64,000 bases of DNA. It comes from Mycobacterium lacus (GTDB lineage: Bacteria > Actinomycetota > Actinomycetes > Mycobacteriales > Mycobacteriaceae). Positions 27,662-36,231 of the stretch are shown here, in pieces (the first letter of the stretch is position 1; each line of letters starts with the position of its first letter). The DNA lies in contig NZ_AP022581.1 of NCBI RefSeq assembly GCF_010731535.1, positions 1,559,952 to 1,623,951 of the forward strand. The letters are read 5' to 3'. The notes under the pieces are model-generated. The model did not search any database. It worked only from the letters and a program-made list of their open reading frames with translations, and was not told the DNA's origin. A program made the translations under genes and the position numbers.

Positions 27662-27719
27662 CGAGAAGACGCAAAGGTCCCCGAAAACGGCCGTTTTCGG
27701 GGACCTTTGCGTCTTCTCG
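27662..27719. terminator. Perfect 29-bp-arm palindrome, bidirectional terminator
   Basis: Arms 27662-27690 and 27691-27719 are perfectly complementary with no spacer. It sits between convergent pdtaR and the thiolase-like gene and shares the core GACGCAAAGGTCCCC with the hairpin at 3566-3625. The final 27724 end of the thiolase-like gene lies only 5 bp away. Confidence 0.75.
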
Positions 27720-27723
27720 GCAG

Positions 27724-28938
27724 TTAACGCGCCACGATCACCGACGAGCCGTGCCCGAACAGGCCCTGGTTGGCGGTGACGCCGACCCTCGCGCCCTCCA
27801 CCTGTCGGCCGGTGGCCTGACCGCGCAGCTGCCACGTCAGCTCGCAGACCTGGGCGATGGCCTGCGCGGGGATGGCCTCGCCGAAGCAGGCCAGCCCGCC
27901 GGACGGGTTGACCGGAACCGTCCCGCCGATGGTGGTCGCACCGCTGCGCAGCAGCGCCTCCGCCTCCCCCTTGGCGCACAGCCCAAGGTGTTCGTACCAG
28001 TCGAGTTCCAGCGCGGTGGACAGGTCGTAGACCTCGGCCAGGCTCACGTCTTCGGGCCCAATGCCGGCTTCGGCGTAGGCCGCGTCAAGAATCTGATCCT
28101 TGAACACCCGGTCGGGTGCGGGCACCGCCGCGGTGGAATCCGTTGCGATATCCGGCAATTCGGGCAGGTGCTGGGGGTACTGCGGAGTCACCGTGCTGAT
28201 CGCGCGAACCGACGGCACCCCCTGCAGCGAGCCGAGGTGTTCGCGGGCGAACCTCGCGCTCGCCACGATCAGCGCCGCCGCGCCGTCTGACGTCGCGCAA
28301 ATGTCAAGCAGTCGAAGCGGATCCGAGACCACCGGGCTGGCCAGCACGTCGTCGATCGAGTTCTCCTTGCGGTAGCGGGCATTCGGGTTGTTGAGCCCGT
28401 GCTTGGAGTTCTTGACCTTCACTTGAGCGAAGTCCTCGACCGTGGCGCCGTACAGGTCCATGCGGCGGCGCGCCAGCAACGCGAAGTACACCGTGTTCGT
28501 CGCGCCGATCAGATGAAACCGCTGCCAATCCGGGTCGTTTTTCCGCTCGCCACCCACCGGCGCGAAGAAGCCCTTCGGCGTGGTGTCGGCGCCGATGACC
28601 AGCGCCACGTCGCAAAAGCCGGCCAGGATCTGGGCGCGGGCGTTCTGCAATGCTTGGGAGCCGCTGGCACACGCGGCATAGCTCGAGCTGACCGCCACGC
28701 CGTTCCAGCCGAGTTTCTGCGCGAACGTCGCGCCGGCGACGAAGCCCGGATAACCGTTTCGGATGGTGTCCGCGCCGGCCACCAGCTGGATCTGACGCCA
28801 GTCCAAGCCGGCGTCGCGCAAAGCGGCCCGCGCGGCGATCACGCCGTATTCGGTGAAGTCGCGACCCCACTTGCCCCAGGGGTGCATGCCCGCGCCAAGG
28901 ATGTAGACGGGTTCGGGGGCGTTCGTGACGCTCACCAT
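27724..28938 (-). CDS. Thiolase-like lipid-transfer protein (Rv1627c type)
   Basis: This 404-residue protein has the thiolase fold. The first-half Cys is present (SYAACASGSQAL), but the usual second-half His motif GHPxGATG is replaced by GLACFGEAIPAQA and the last catalytic Cys by GLFGHGSS. Such degenerate thiolases (Ltp or SCP-x type) work with a DUF35 partner; the Ltp2-ChsH2 pair is a retro-aldolase in steroid side-chain degradation. The DUF35 gene overlaps it by 7 bp upstream, so an Ltp-DUF35 complex is the best inference. ATG 28938 starts MVSVTNAPEPVYILG. Confidence 0.88.
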   Translation of the reverse strand: MVSVTNAPEPVYILGAGMHPWGKWGRDFTEYGVIAARAALRDAGLDWRQIQLVAGADTIRNGYPGFVAGATFAQKLGWNGVAVSSSYAACASGSQALQNARAQILAGFCDVALVIGADTTPKGFFAPVGGERKNDPDWQRFHLIGATNTVYFALLARRRMDLYGATVEDFAQVKVKNSKHGLNNPNARYRKENSIDDVLASPVVSDPLRLLDICATSDGAAALIVASARFAREHLGSLQGVPSVRAISTVTPQYPQHLPELPDIATDSTAAVPAPDRVFKDQILDAAYAEAGIGPEDVSLAEVYDLSTALELDWYEHLGLCAKGEAEALLRSGATTIGGTVPVNPSGGLACFGEAIPAQAIAQVCELTWQLRGQATGRQVEGARVGVTANQGLFGHGSSVIVAR

Positions 28939-29465
28939 TTGCGCCGCTCCTGCGCATCGCTTCGTCCCCCGCAAGCGGGTGGGGGTACCTCCCACGTGTG
29001 GGGGCGTGCCCCCACTGCATCGTCGCCGGCGCGCCTCCACGCGTACACGATGCGCTCGACGCCGTCGTCGTCGGTGAACAGCGGCATGGTCGTCAGCTCC
29101 ATCTCGATGCCGACCTTCAAGTCGGCCGCCAGCGTGCCTTCGATCACTTTGCCGAGCACGATCAGCCCCTCGTCGGCCAGCTCCACCGCGGCCACGGCGA
29201 ACGGTTCAAAGGGGTCCGGGGCCGGGTAAGGCGGGGGCGGGCTGTAGCGGTTTTCGGTGTAACTCCATAGCTTGCCGCGGCGCGACAGTGCGACGGACTC
29301 TAGTGTGTCGCCGTCGCAGGCCGGATTGGGGCAGTTGTTGTCCCGGGGTGGGAAGACGTAGGTGCCGCACCCGGGGCACTTGCTGCCGATCAGATGCGGG
29401 TTGCCGGCGGCGTCGGTGGCGAACCACCCGTCGATCGCCGGTTCTCGGCTGGTGACATCTGGCAC
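28932..29465 (-). CDS. DUF35 OB-fold / zinc-ribbon acyl-CoA-associated protein
   Basis: This 177-residue protein has an N-terminal rubredoxin-like zinc ribbon (SKCPGCGTYVFPP and NNCPNPAC, four Cys) and an OB-fold (residues about 60-145, GKLWSYTENRYSPPPPYP, GKVIEG). DUF35 proteins partner thiolase-like enzymes, here the overlapping downstream gene. The last 25 or so residues (after YAWRRAG) are encoded by a palindromic repeat and look like an acquired tail. Confidence 0.88.
   Translation of the reverse strand: MPDVTSREPAIDGWFATDAAGNPHLIGSKCPGCGTYVFPPRDNNCPNPACDGDTLESVALSRRGKLWSYTENRYSPPPPYPAPDPFEPFAVAAVELADEGLIVLGKVIEGTLAADLKVGIEMELTTMPLFTDDDGVERIVYAWRRAGDDAVGARPHTWEVPPPACGGRSDAQERRKW
28942..29020. 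repeat. Multi-hairpin repeat at the 3' end of the DUF35 gene
   Basis: Three stacked perfect small palindromes occur: CCCGC-AA-GCGGG (28968-28979), CCCAC-GT-GTGGG (28991-29002) and GGGGGC-GT-GCCCCC (29000-29013). They follow CGCTCCTGCGCATCGCTT, which resembles the small interspersed repeats common between mycobacterial genes. Confidence 0.55.
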
Positions 29466-29557
29466 CCGCCCAGACTACCGAGCCCCAGCCCAAAACTGAA
29501 ACGTGTTGCAGTTTTGGTCGGCGCGGTTGGGACGCGTCGTGCGTCACACCGGATGCC

Positions 29558-29563
29558 TAGAGT
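29558..29563 (+). promoter_or_regulatory. -10 box of polA, leaderless
   Basis: TAGAGT ends 8 bases before the polA GTG at 29572, so the message probably starts at the start codon. Confidence 0.45.
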
Positions 29564-29571
29564 AGTGAGCC

Positions 29572-32280
29572 GTGACTACCGCCATTGAGGCCAGCGACGA
29601 GAAGGCCAAGCCGACGCTGATGCTGCTGGATGGCAATTCGCTGGCGTTCCGCGCGTTCTACGCGTTGCCGGCGGAGAACTTCAAGACCCGCGGCGGCCTG
29701 ACCACCAACGCGGTGTACGGCTTCACCGCCATGCTGATCAACCTGCTGCGCGATGAGGCCCCGACGCATGTCGCCGCGGCGTTCGACGTCTCGCGGCAGA
29801 CCTTTCGCTCCGAGCGCTACCCGGAATACAAGGCCAACCGGTCGTCGACGCCCGACGAGTTTTACGGCCAGATCGACATCACCAAGGAAGTCCTGGGCGC
29901 TCTGGGCATCACGGTGCTCGCCGAGCCGGGATACGAGGCCGACGACCTCATCGCCACGCTGGCCACCCAAGCCGAAAACGAGGGCTACCGCGTGCTGGTG
30001 GTCACCGGTGACCGCGACTCGCTGCAGTTGGTCAGCGACAACGTGACGGTGCTTTATCCGCGCAGAGGCGTCAGCGAACTCACCCGCTTCACACCGGAGG
30101 CCGTCGTCGAGAAGTACGGGCTAACCCCCAAGCAGTACCCTGACTTCGCCGCCCTGCGGGGCGACCCCAGCGACAACCTGCCCGGCATACCCGGGGTGGG
30201 GGAGAAGACCGCCTCCAAGTGGATCGCCGAGTACGGCTCGCTGCAATCGCTGGTCGACAACGTCGACTCGGTGCGCGGCAAGGTGGGCGACGCCTTGCGG
30301 GCGAACCTGGCCAGCGTGGTGCGCAACCGGGAGCTCACCGACCTGGTGCGCGACGTGCCGCTCGCGCAAACCCCGGACACCCTGCGGCTGCAGCCGTGGG
30401 ACCGCGACCACATTCACCGGCTCTTCGACGACCTGGAGTTCCGGGTGTTGCGCGACCGGTTGTTCGACACGCTGGCTGCCGTCGAGCCCGAGGTCGACGA
30501 GGGGTTCGACGTGCGCGGCGGCGCGCTGGAGCCCGGCACGGTCGGACGGTGGCTGGCCGCCCACGCCGCTGACGGACGCCGGTGCGGGTTGGCGGTCGTG
30601 GGCACCCACCTGCCCCACGGCGGAGACGCCACCGCACTGGCCATTGCCGCCGCCGATGGGGACGGCGCCTACATCGATACCGCCACGTTGACCCCCGACG
30701 AAGAGGCTGCGGTCGCCGCTTGGCTGGCCGATCCCGCCAAGCCCAAGGCGCTGCACGAGGCGAAGCTGGCCATCCACGACCTGGCGGGCCGAGGCTGGAC
30801 GGTCGACGGTGTCACCTCCGACACCGCACTGGCGGCCTACCTGGTGCGGCCGGGGCAGCGCAGCTTCGCCCTGGACGATCTTTCGCTGCGCTATCTGCGT
30901 CGGGAGCTGCGTGCGGAAACACCACAGCAGCAACAACTTTCGCTGCTCGATGACGGCGACACGGACGTCCAGGCGATCCAAACCACGATCCTGCGGGCCC
31001 GGGCCGTCGCCGATCTGGCCGATGCGCTGGACGTCGAACTGGACCGCATCGACTCCGCCGCCCTGCTGGGCGAGATGGAGCTGCCGGTCCAGCGGGTGCT
31101 GGCGAAGATGGAAAGCGCCGGCATCGCTGTTGATTTACAGCTGCTGAGCGAGCTGCAAAGCCAATTCGGTAACCAGATCCGCGACGCCGCCGAGGCCGCA
31201 TACGCGGTGATCGGCAAGCAAATCAATTTGGGTTCGCCCAAGCAGCTGCAGGTCGTGTTGTTCGACGAACTGGGCATGCCCAAGACCAAGCGGACCAAGA
31301 CCGGCTATACCACGGATGCGGACGCTGTGCAGGGTCTTTTTGAAAAGACCGGGCACCCGTTTCTGCAGCATCTGCTCGCCCACCGCGACGTCACTCGGCT
31401 GAAAGTCACCGTCGACGGGTTGCTGCAGGCGGTTGGCGACGACGGTCGGATTCATACCACCTTCAACCAGACGATTGCGGCCACCGGCAGGCTGTCGTCG
31501 ACCGAGCCCAATCTGCAGAACATCCCGATCCGCACCGACGCCGGCCGCCAGATCCGCGACGCGTTCGTGGTGGGGGACGGATACGCCGAGCTGATGACCG
31601 CCGATTACAGCCAGATCGAGATGAGGATCATGGCGCACCTGTCCCGCGACGAAGGCCTCATCGAAGCGTTCAACACCGGGGAGGACCTGCACTCGTTCGT
31701 CGCCTCGCGGGCATTCGGCGTGCCGATCGAGGAGGTCACCGGCGACCTGCGGCGCCGGGTCAAGGCGATGTCGTACGGGCTGGCCTACGGATTGAGCGCC
31801 TATGGGCTGTCCACGCAGCTGAAGATCTCCACCGAGGAGGCCAAGGTCCAGATGGACCAGTACTTTGCCCGGTTCGGAGGGGTGCGCGACTATCTGATGG
31901 CCGTCGTCGAGCAGGCCCGCAAGGACGGCTACACCTCGACCGTGCTGGGACGACGGCGCTATCTGCCCGAGCTGGACAGCAGCAATCGTCAGGTGCGCGA
32001 GGCCGCCGAGCGAGCGGCGCTCAACGCGCCGATCCAGGGCAGCGCGGCCGACATCATCAAGGTGGCCATGATCGGGGTCGACACGGCGCTCAACGAGGCC
32101 GGGCTGGCGTCGCGCATGCTGCTGCAGGTCCACGACGAGCTGCTGTTTGAGATCGCGCCCGGTGAGCACGAGCGCGTCGAGGCGCTGGTGCGTGCCAAGA
32201 TGGGCGGCGCCTACCCGCTCGACGTCCCGCTGGAGGTGTCGGTGGGCTACGGCCGCAGCTGGGACGCTGCCGCGCACTAG
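29572..32280 (+). CDS. polA: DNA polymerase I
   Basis: This 902-residue enzyme does gap filling and Okazaki fragment processing. Residues 1 to about 305 are the 5'-3' nuclease (LLDGNSLAFRAFYALP, EADDLIATLA, LRGDPSDNLPGIPGVGEKTA). The middle domain lacks the DEDD proofreading residues, as in other mycobacterial Pol I. The polymerase has motif A TADYSQIEMRIMAH, O-helix RRRVKAMSYGLAYG and motif C LQVHDELLFE. The O-helix has Tyr where Taq has Phe667, a feature known to allow dideoxynucleotide use. Confidence 0.98.
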   Translation: MTTAIEASDEKAKPTLMLLDGNSLAFRAFYALPAENFKTRGGLTTNAVYGFTAMLINLLRDEAPTHVAAAFDVSRQTFRSERYPEYKANRSSTPDEFYGQIDITKEVLGALGITVLAEPGYEADDLIATLATQAENEGYRVLVVTGDRDSLQLVSDNVTVLYPRRGVSELTRFTPEAVVEKYGLTPKQYPDFAALRGDPSDNLPGIPGVGEKTASKWIAEYGSLQSLVDNVDSVRGKVGDALRANLASVVRNRELTDLVRDVPLAQTPDTLRLQPWDRDHIHRLFDDLEFRVLRDRLFDTLAAVEPEVDEGFDVRGGALEPGTVGRWLAAHAADGRRCGLAVVGTHLPHGGDATALAIAAADGDGAYIDTATLTPDEEAAVAAWLADPAKPKALHEAKLAIHDLAGRGWTVDGVTSDTALAAYLVRPGQRSFALDDLSLRYLRRELRAETPQQQQLSLLDDGDTDVQAIQTTILRARAVADLADALDVELDRIDSAALLGEMELPVQRVLAKMESAGIAVDLQLLSELQSQFGNQIRDAAEAAYAVIGKQINLGSPKQLQVVLFDELGMPKTKRTKTGYTTDADAVQGLFEKTGHPFLQHLLAHRDVTRLKVTVDGLLQAVGDDGRIHTTFNQTIAATGRLSSTEPNLQNIPIRTDAGRQIRDAFVVGDGYAELMTADYSQIEMRIMAHLSRDEGLIEAFNTGEDLHSFVASRAFGVPIEEVTGDLRRRVKAMSYGLAYGLSAYGLSTQLKISTEEAKVQMDQYFARFGGVRDYLMAVVEQARKDGYTSTVLGRRRYLPELDSSNRQVREAAERAALNAPIQGSAADIIKVAMIGVDTALNEAGLASRMLLQVHDELLFEIAPGEHERVEALVRAKMGGAYPLDVPLEVSVGYGRSWDAAAH

Positions 32281-32385
32281 CCGCGCGCTAGCCGGGTTTG
32301 TCCAGCGTGTGCACCGTCGAGTAGCCTCGACAGGTAAATCCCGATTTGTCCCTACGACCCAACCTGTCCGGAGCAACCCAACAAC

Positions 32386-33828
32386 ATGCCGAGTCCCGCC
32401 GTCACCTCGCCGCAAGTAGCCGTCAACGACATAGGCTCCAGCGAGGATTTTCTCGCCGCAATAGACAAAACGATCAAGTACTTCAACGATGGCGACATCG
32501 TCGAAGGCACCATCGTCAAAGTGGACCGGGACGAGGTGCTCCTCGACATCGGCTACAAGACCGAAGGGGTCATCCCCGCCCGCGAGCTGTCCATCAAGCA
32601 CGATGTCGACCCCAACGAGGTCGTTTCCGTCGGCGACGAGGTCGAGGCCCTGGTGCTCACCAAGGAGGACAAAGAGGGCCGGCTGATCCTGTCCAAGAAA
32701 CGGGCCCAGTACGAGCGCGCGTGGGGCACCATCGAGGCGCTCAAGGAGAAGGACGAGGCCGTCAAGGGCACGGTGATCGAGGTGGTCAAGGGTGGCCTGA
32801 TCCTCGACATCGGGCTGCGCGGCTTCCTGCCCGCCTCGCTGGTCGAGATGCGCCGGGTTCGTGATCTGCAGCCCTACATCGGCAAGGAGATCGAGGCCAA
32901 GATCATCGAGCTGGACAAGAACCGCAACAACGTGGTCCTGTCCCGCCGCGCCTGGTTGGAGCAGACGCAGTCCGAGGTGCGCAGCGAGTTCCTCAACCAG
33001 TTGCAGAAGGGCACCATCCGCAAGGGTGTGGTGTCGTCCATCGTCAATTTCGGCGCGTTCGTCGACCTGGGCGGTGTGGACGGTCTGGTGCACGTCTCCG
33101 AGCTGTCGTGGAAGCACATCGACCACCCGTCCGAGGTGGTGCAGGTGGGCGACGAGGTCACCGTCGAGGTGCTCGACGTCGACATGGACCGTGAGCGGGT
33201 TTCGTTGTCGCTCAAGGCAACTCAGGAAGACCCGTGGCGGCACTTCGCCCGCACCCACGCCATCGGCCAGATCGTCCCCGGCAAGGTCACCAAGCTGGTG
33301 CCGTTCGGCGCGTTCGTCCGGGTCGAGGAGGGCATCGAGGGCCTGGTGCACATCTCCGAGCTGGCCGAGCGCCACGTCGAGGTGCCCGACCAGGTGGTTG
33401 CCGTCGGCGACGACGCGATGGTCAAGGTCATCGACATCGACCTGGAACGCCGCCGGATTTCGTTGTCGCTCAAGCAGGCCAACGAGGACTACACCGAGGA
33501 GTTCGACCCGGCGAAGTACGGCATGGCCGACAGCTACGACGAGCAGGGCAACTACATCTTCCCCGAGGGCTTCGACCCCGAAACCAACGAGTGGCTGGAA
33601 GGATTCGACGCCCAGCGTGCCGAGTGGGAAGCCCGTTACGCCGAGGCCGAACGTCGTCACAAGATGCACACCACGCAGATGGAGAAGTTCGCCGCCGCTG
33701 AAACAGCAGGGGCCGCCGGTTCCGATGCCCCGGCCAACGGCGCACCGTCGGGGAAAGCCGCGGGCGGGTCGCTGGCCAGCGACGCTCAACTGGCCGCGCT
33801 GCGGGAAAAGCTCGCCGGCAGCGCTTGA
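32386..33828 (+). CDS. rpsA: Ribosomal protein S1
   Basis: This 480-residue protein binds mRNA on the 30S subunit. Four S1 OB-fold repeats are visible: about residues 35-105 (DIVEGTIVKVDRDEVLLDIG), 122-190 (KGTVIEVVKGGLILDIG), 206-278 (GVVSSIVNFGAFVDLGG) and 292-364 (GKVTKLVPFGAFVRVEEG). The last two are the well-conserved RNA-binding repeats. The C-terminal tail is charged and then Ala/Gly-rich; it is the region discussed for pyrazinoic acid binding in M. tuberculosis. Repeats 5 and 6 of E. coli S1 are absent, as usual in this phylum. Confidence 0.98.
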   Translation: MPSPAVTSPQVAVNDIGSSEDFLAAIDKTIKYFNDGDIVEGTIVKVDRDEVLLDIGYKTEGVIPARELSIKHDVDPNEVVSVGDEVEALVLTKEDKEGRLILSKKRAQYERAWGTIEALKEKDEAVKGTVIEVVKGGLILDIGLRGFLPASLVEMRRVRDLQPYIGKEIEAKIIELDKNRNNVVLSRRAWLEQTQSEVRSEFLNQLQKGTIRKGVVSSIVNFGAFVDLGGVDGLVHVSELSWKHIDHPSEVVQVGDEVTVEVLDVDMDRERVSLSLKATQEDPWRHFARTHAIGQIVPGKVTKLVPFGAFVRVEEGIEGLVHISELAERHVEVPDQVVAVGDDAMVKVIDIDLERRRISLSLKQANEDYTEEFDPAKYGMADSYDEQGNYIFPEGFDPETNEWLEGFDAQRAEWEARYAEAERRHKMHTTQMEKFAAAETAGAAGSDAPANGAPSGKAAGGSLASDAQLAALREKLAGSA

Positions 33829-33852
33829 TCTTTTTCGGACCGCTCTCACGTC

Positions 33853-35076
33853 ATGCTGCGCGTCGGGCTGACCGGTGGCATCGGCGCCGGGAAGTCGGTG
33901 CTGTCGACCGCCTTCGCGCAATGCGGCGCGGTCATCGTCGACGGGGATGTCCTGGCGCGCGAGGTGGTCGAGCCGGGTACCGAAGGGCTGGCGTCGCTGG
34001 TTGCAGCCTTCGGTCATGACATCCTGCAACCTGACGGTTCACTGGATCGGCCGGCCCTGGCGGCCAAGGCTTTCCGGGACGACGAGACGCGCAGAAAGCT
34101 CAACGGGATCGTTCATCCGCTGGTAGCCAAACGCCGTGCAGAGATTATCGCGGCAGTGGCGGCGGCTTCCGGGGATACCGTTGTGGTGGAAGACATTCCG
34201 CTTTTGGTCGAATCCGGGATGGCCCCGCTGTTCCCGTTGGTTGTCATCGTGCATGCCGATGTGGAGCTGCGCGTGCGACGGTTGGTCGAGCAACGCGGCA
34301 TGTCTGAGGACGACGCCCGCGCCAGGATCGCCGCCCAGGCCAACGACGAGCAGCGCCGTGCCGTCGCCGACGTCTGGCTGGACAACTCGGGCGAACCGGG
34401 GGATTTGGTCGAGCGGGCCAATGACGTGTGGCACAACCGGATACTGCCGTTCGCGCACAACCTGAGTACGCGCCAGATTGCACCCGCACCGGCACGCCTG
34501 GTGGCGGCCGACCCCGGCTGGCCGGACCAGGCACGGCGCATTATCGCCCGGCTGAAGACCGCGTGCGGCCACCGGGCGTTGCGAGTCGACCACATCGGGT
34601 CAACCGCCGTACCGGACTTCGAAGCCAAGGACGTCATCGACGTCCAGGTCACCGTCGAATCGTTGGACGTGGCGGACGAACTGGCCGAGCCCTTGCTGGC
34701 CGCAGGCTATCCGCGCCTCGACCGCATCACCAAGGACACCGCCAAGCCCGACGCCCGCAGCACCGCGGGCCGCTATGACCACAGCAACGATAGTGCGTTG
34801 TGGCGTAAGCGAATTCACGCTTCGGCGGATCCCGGCCGGCCGACAAACGTGCACATCCGGGTGGACGGTTGGCCCAATCAGCAGTTCGCCCTGCTCTTTG
34901 CCGACTGGCTGGCGGCCAACCCAAGTGCTCGCGCCGACTACCTGGCCGTCAAGCGCGCGGCCGATGCCGGTGGGGACGGGGATATCGCGCGCTACGTTAC
35001 CGCCAAGGAGCCGTGGTTCCTCGGCGCCTACCGGCGGGCGTGGGAGTGGGCCGACTCAACCGGATGGCAGCCCTAG
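33853..35076 (+). CDS. coaE: Dephospho-CoA kinase CoaE fused to a GrpB (UPF0157) domain
   Basis: The N-terminal kinase (residues 1 to about 200) makes the last step of CoA synthesis; Walker A is GLTGGIGAGKS and the lid region has VVEDIPLLVESGMA. The C-terminal part (about 215-405) is a GrpB/UPF0157 nucleotidyltransferase-like domain with VDHIGSTAVPDFEAKDVIDV and RYDHSNDSALWRKRIHASA. The fusion is known in mycobacteria, and the second domain has been proposed to help folding or regulation. ATG 33853 starts 24 bp after rpsA. It overlaps the convergent secreted-protein gene by 21 bp. Confidence 0.96.
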   Translation: MLRVGLTGGIGAGKSVLSTAFAQCGAVIVDGDVLAREVVEPGTEGLASLVAAFGHDILQPDGSLDRPALAAKAFRDDETRRKLNGIVHPLVAKRRAEIIAAVAAASGDTVVVEDIPLLVESGMAPLFPLVVIVHADVELRVRRLVEQRGMSEDDARARIAAQANDEQRRAVADVWLDNSGEPGDLVERANDVWHNRILPFAHNLSTRQIAPAPARLVAADPGWPDQARRIIARLKTACGHRALRVDHIGSTAVPDFEAKDVIDVQVTVESLDVADELAEPLLAAGYPRLDRITKDTAKPDARSTAGRYDHSNDSALWRKRIHASADPGRPTNVHIRVDGWPNQQFALLFADWLAANPSARADYLAVKRAADAGGDGDIARYVTAKEPWFLGAYRRAWEWADSTGWQP

Positions 35077-35490
35077 CGGGTTTGGTGTCGCGCCGCACTG
35101 CAGCACGCCGTTCATGGGGTCGGCGCTGTTTGGCGCCGGCGCGACCAGTCGATCAACTTGGGTGGCGACGTTGTCGTCGACGTCGATCTCGCAGTGCACG
35201 TTGGCCGAATAGGGCCAGTGCAGCAAGATCTGCATGCCGGCCTGCCGCGGATCGGCCAGCACCGTGTTGGCCTCGAATACGTGGCCGGGCACCGCGCTCA
35301 AGCCGGCGCTGCTGGTTTGGCCGCCGTTGATCACGAAGGTGGCCTGGCTACCGGGTGCGACCCCGTCGATCCGGGCGATGTAGGTGATGTTGTGGAGGTC
35401 AGCCCACGCGGTCGCCGGGCTTGACTGCGAGCCGGCCGCGATGACCGTGAGCGCGGCAATCCGCATCCAGGTGCGCCTGTTAGAGCCCAT
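35056..35490 (-). CDS. Secreted protein of unknown function
   Basis: This 144-residue protein has a signal peptide: basic MGSNRRTWMR, hydrophobic core IAALTVIAAG and a likely cleavage after AWA (about residue 30). The mature part has two Cys (VHCEIDVDD and VLQCGATPN) that could form a disulfide after export. The sequence resembles small exported mycobacterial proteins; function unknown. ATG 35490 was chosen because it gives a clean signal peptide; in-frame starts up to 35604 add an atypical extension. Confidence 0.75.
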   Translation of the reverse strand: MGSNRRTWMRIAALTVIAAGSQSSPATAWADLHNITYIARIDGVAPGSQATFVINGGQTSSAGLSAVPGHVFEANTVLADPRQAGMQILLHWPYSANVHCEIDVDDNVATQVDRLVAPAPNSADPMNGVLQCGATPNPLGLPSG

Positions 35491-35560
35491 GACTGCGAAG
35501 GCTACGCTGTTCGTTGCTGACGCCCTAGCCTCCTCGAGCAGGGGTGATCCCGCCCGAGGG

Positions 35561-35977
35561 CTAATCGCCTGTGCGAAACGGATTCTCGACGCGTATCCCC
35601 GCATAGTCCTCGCCGTCGCTCAGGTCCTCCGAGAGGACGACGTCACAACCAACAGAGCGGCCAGCTTCAAGGATCGCGGCGTCCCAGTACGACAAACGGA
35701 AACGCTGGCGTATCGCAAATGCGGCCAGCATCAATTCGGTGCTAGTCGCGACGACGGGAAACCGTAGGAACGACTCCACCAGCCCCATGGCCTGCTCATG
35801 CGTGAGCGGATCGGGCCGACTCTCGCGAGTCGCTTGAACATAGAACTCCTGCAGAACCTGGACGGAAAGCGCCAGGTCCCTGCCCGCCAGAATCTGCTGC
35901 GCGCGCTGTGCCTTGTCGCGCTCCTCGGGATCTCGTGAAATCGCGTAGAGCAGAACGTTGGTGTCAACGAAGCGCAC
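35561..35977 (-). CDS. vapC: VapC-family PIN-domain toxin
   Basis: This 138-residue PIN ribonuclease has the acidic active-site pattern: Asp in FVDTNVLLYA, Glu in LQEFYVQ, Asp in SYWDAAILEA and the LSEDLSDG loop. VapC toxins cut specific RNAs such as tRNA or rRNA. It overlaps the antitoxin gene by 14 bp, the standard coupled layout. The pair is absent from the M. tuberculosis coaE-uvrB interval, so it is a local insertion. Its target cannot be predicted. Confidence 0.9.
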   Translation of the reverse strand: MRFVDTNVLLYAISRDPEERDKAQRAQQILAGRDLALSVQVLQEFYVQATRESRPDPLTHEQAMGLVESFLRFPVVATSTELMLAAFAIRQRFRLSYWDAAILEAGRSVGCDVVLSEDLSDGEDYAGIRVENPFRTGD

Positions 35978-36203
35978 GGTCGTGGACCTCGTCGCGGCTC
36001 AGGCGATCCCGCGCCCGGAAGGCACTGATTTCGTTCTGGATTCGCCGCTGCTTCGCCTCGAGACGGGAGAACTCGGCCTCGCGTTCGGCAAGCGAGGTCA
36101 GGAATTCGGCAACGAGGGCGCTCACCGACTTGCCAAGCTCTGCGGCCCGGATCCGCGCCCTGCGATAGACCTCGTCGTCCACCGATACCGTAATGTTTTT
36201 CAC
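35964..36203 (-). CDS. vapB: VapB-family ribbon-helix-helix antitoxin
   Basis: This 79-residue protein begins with a ribbon-helix-helix DNA-binding motif (NITVSVDDEVYRRARIRAAE) followed by a long charged helix (residues about 35-70) that would wrap the toxin. The GTG start at 36203 lies 6 bases after a TACTGT -10 box and within an array of 8-bp repeats, so the message is probably leaderless and autoregulated. Confidence 0.88.
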   Translation of the reverse strand: MKNITVSVDDEVYRRARIRAAELGKSVSALVAEFLTSLAEREAEFSRLEAKQRRIQNEISAFRARDRLSRDEVHDRALR

Positions 36204-36231
36204 AGTTTCACAGTATCACTGCATCACAGTT
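36200..36231 (-). promoter_or_regulatory. Four 8-bp iterons: vapBC operator and promoter
   Basis: On the plus strand TCACAGTT, TCACAGTA, TCACTGCA and TCACAGTT run head to tail. The third and second units contain or flank the minus-strand -10 TACTGT (36210-36215), and the first covers the vapB start codon. Ribbon-helix-helix proteins typically bind such short tandem sites. Confidence 0.7.

Noticed and set aside
31135..34029. 964-residue open frame on the minus strand
   Set aside because: It lies opposite polA, rpsA and the start of coaE, whose domains are certain. Its composition is that of a GC-rich shadow frame.
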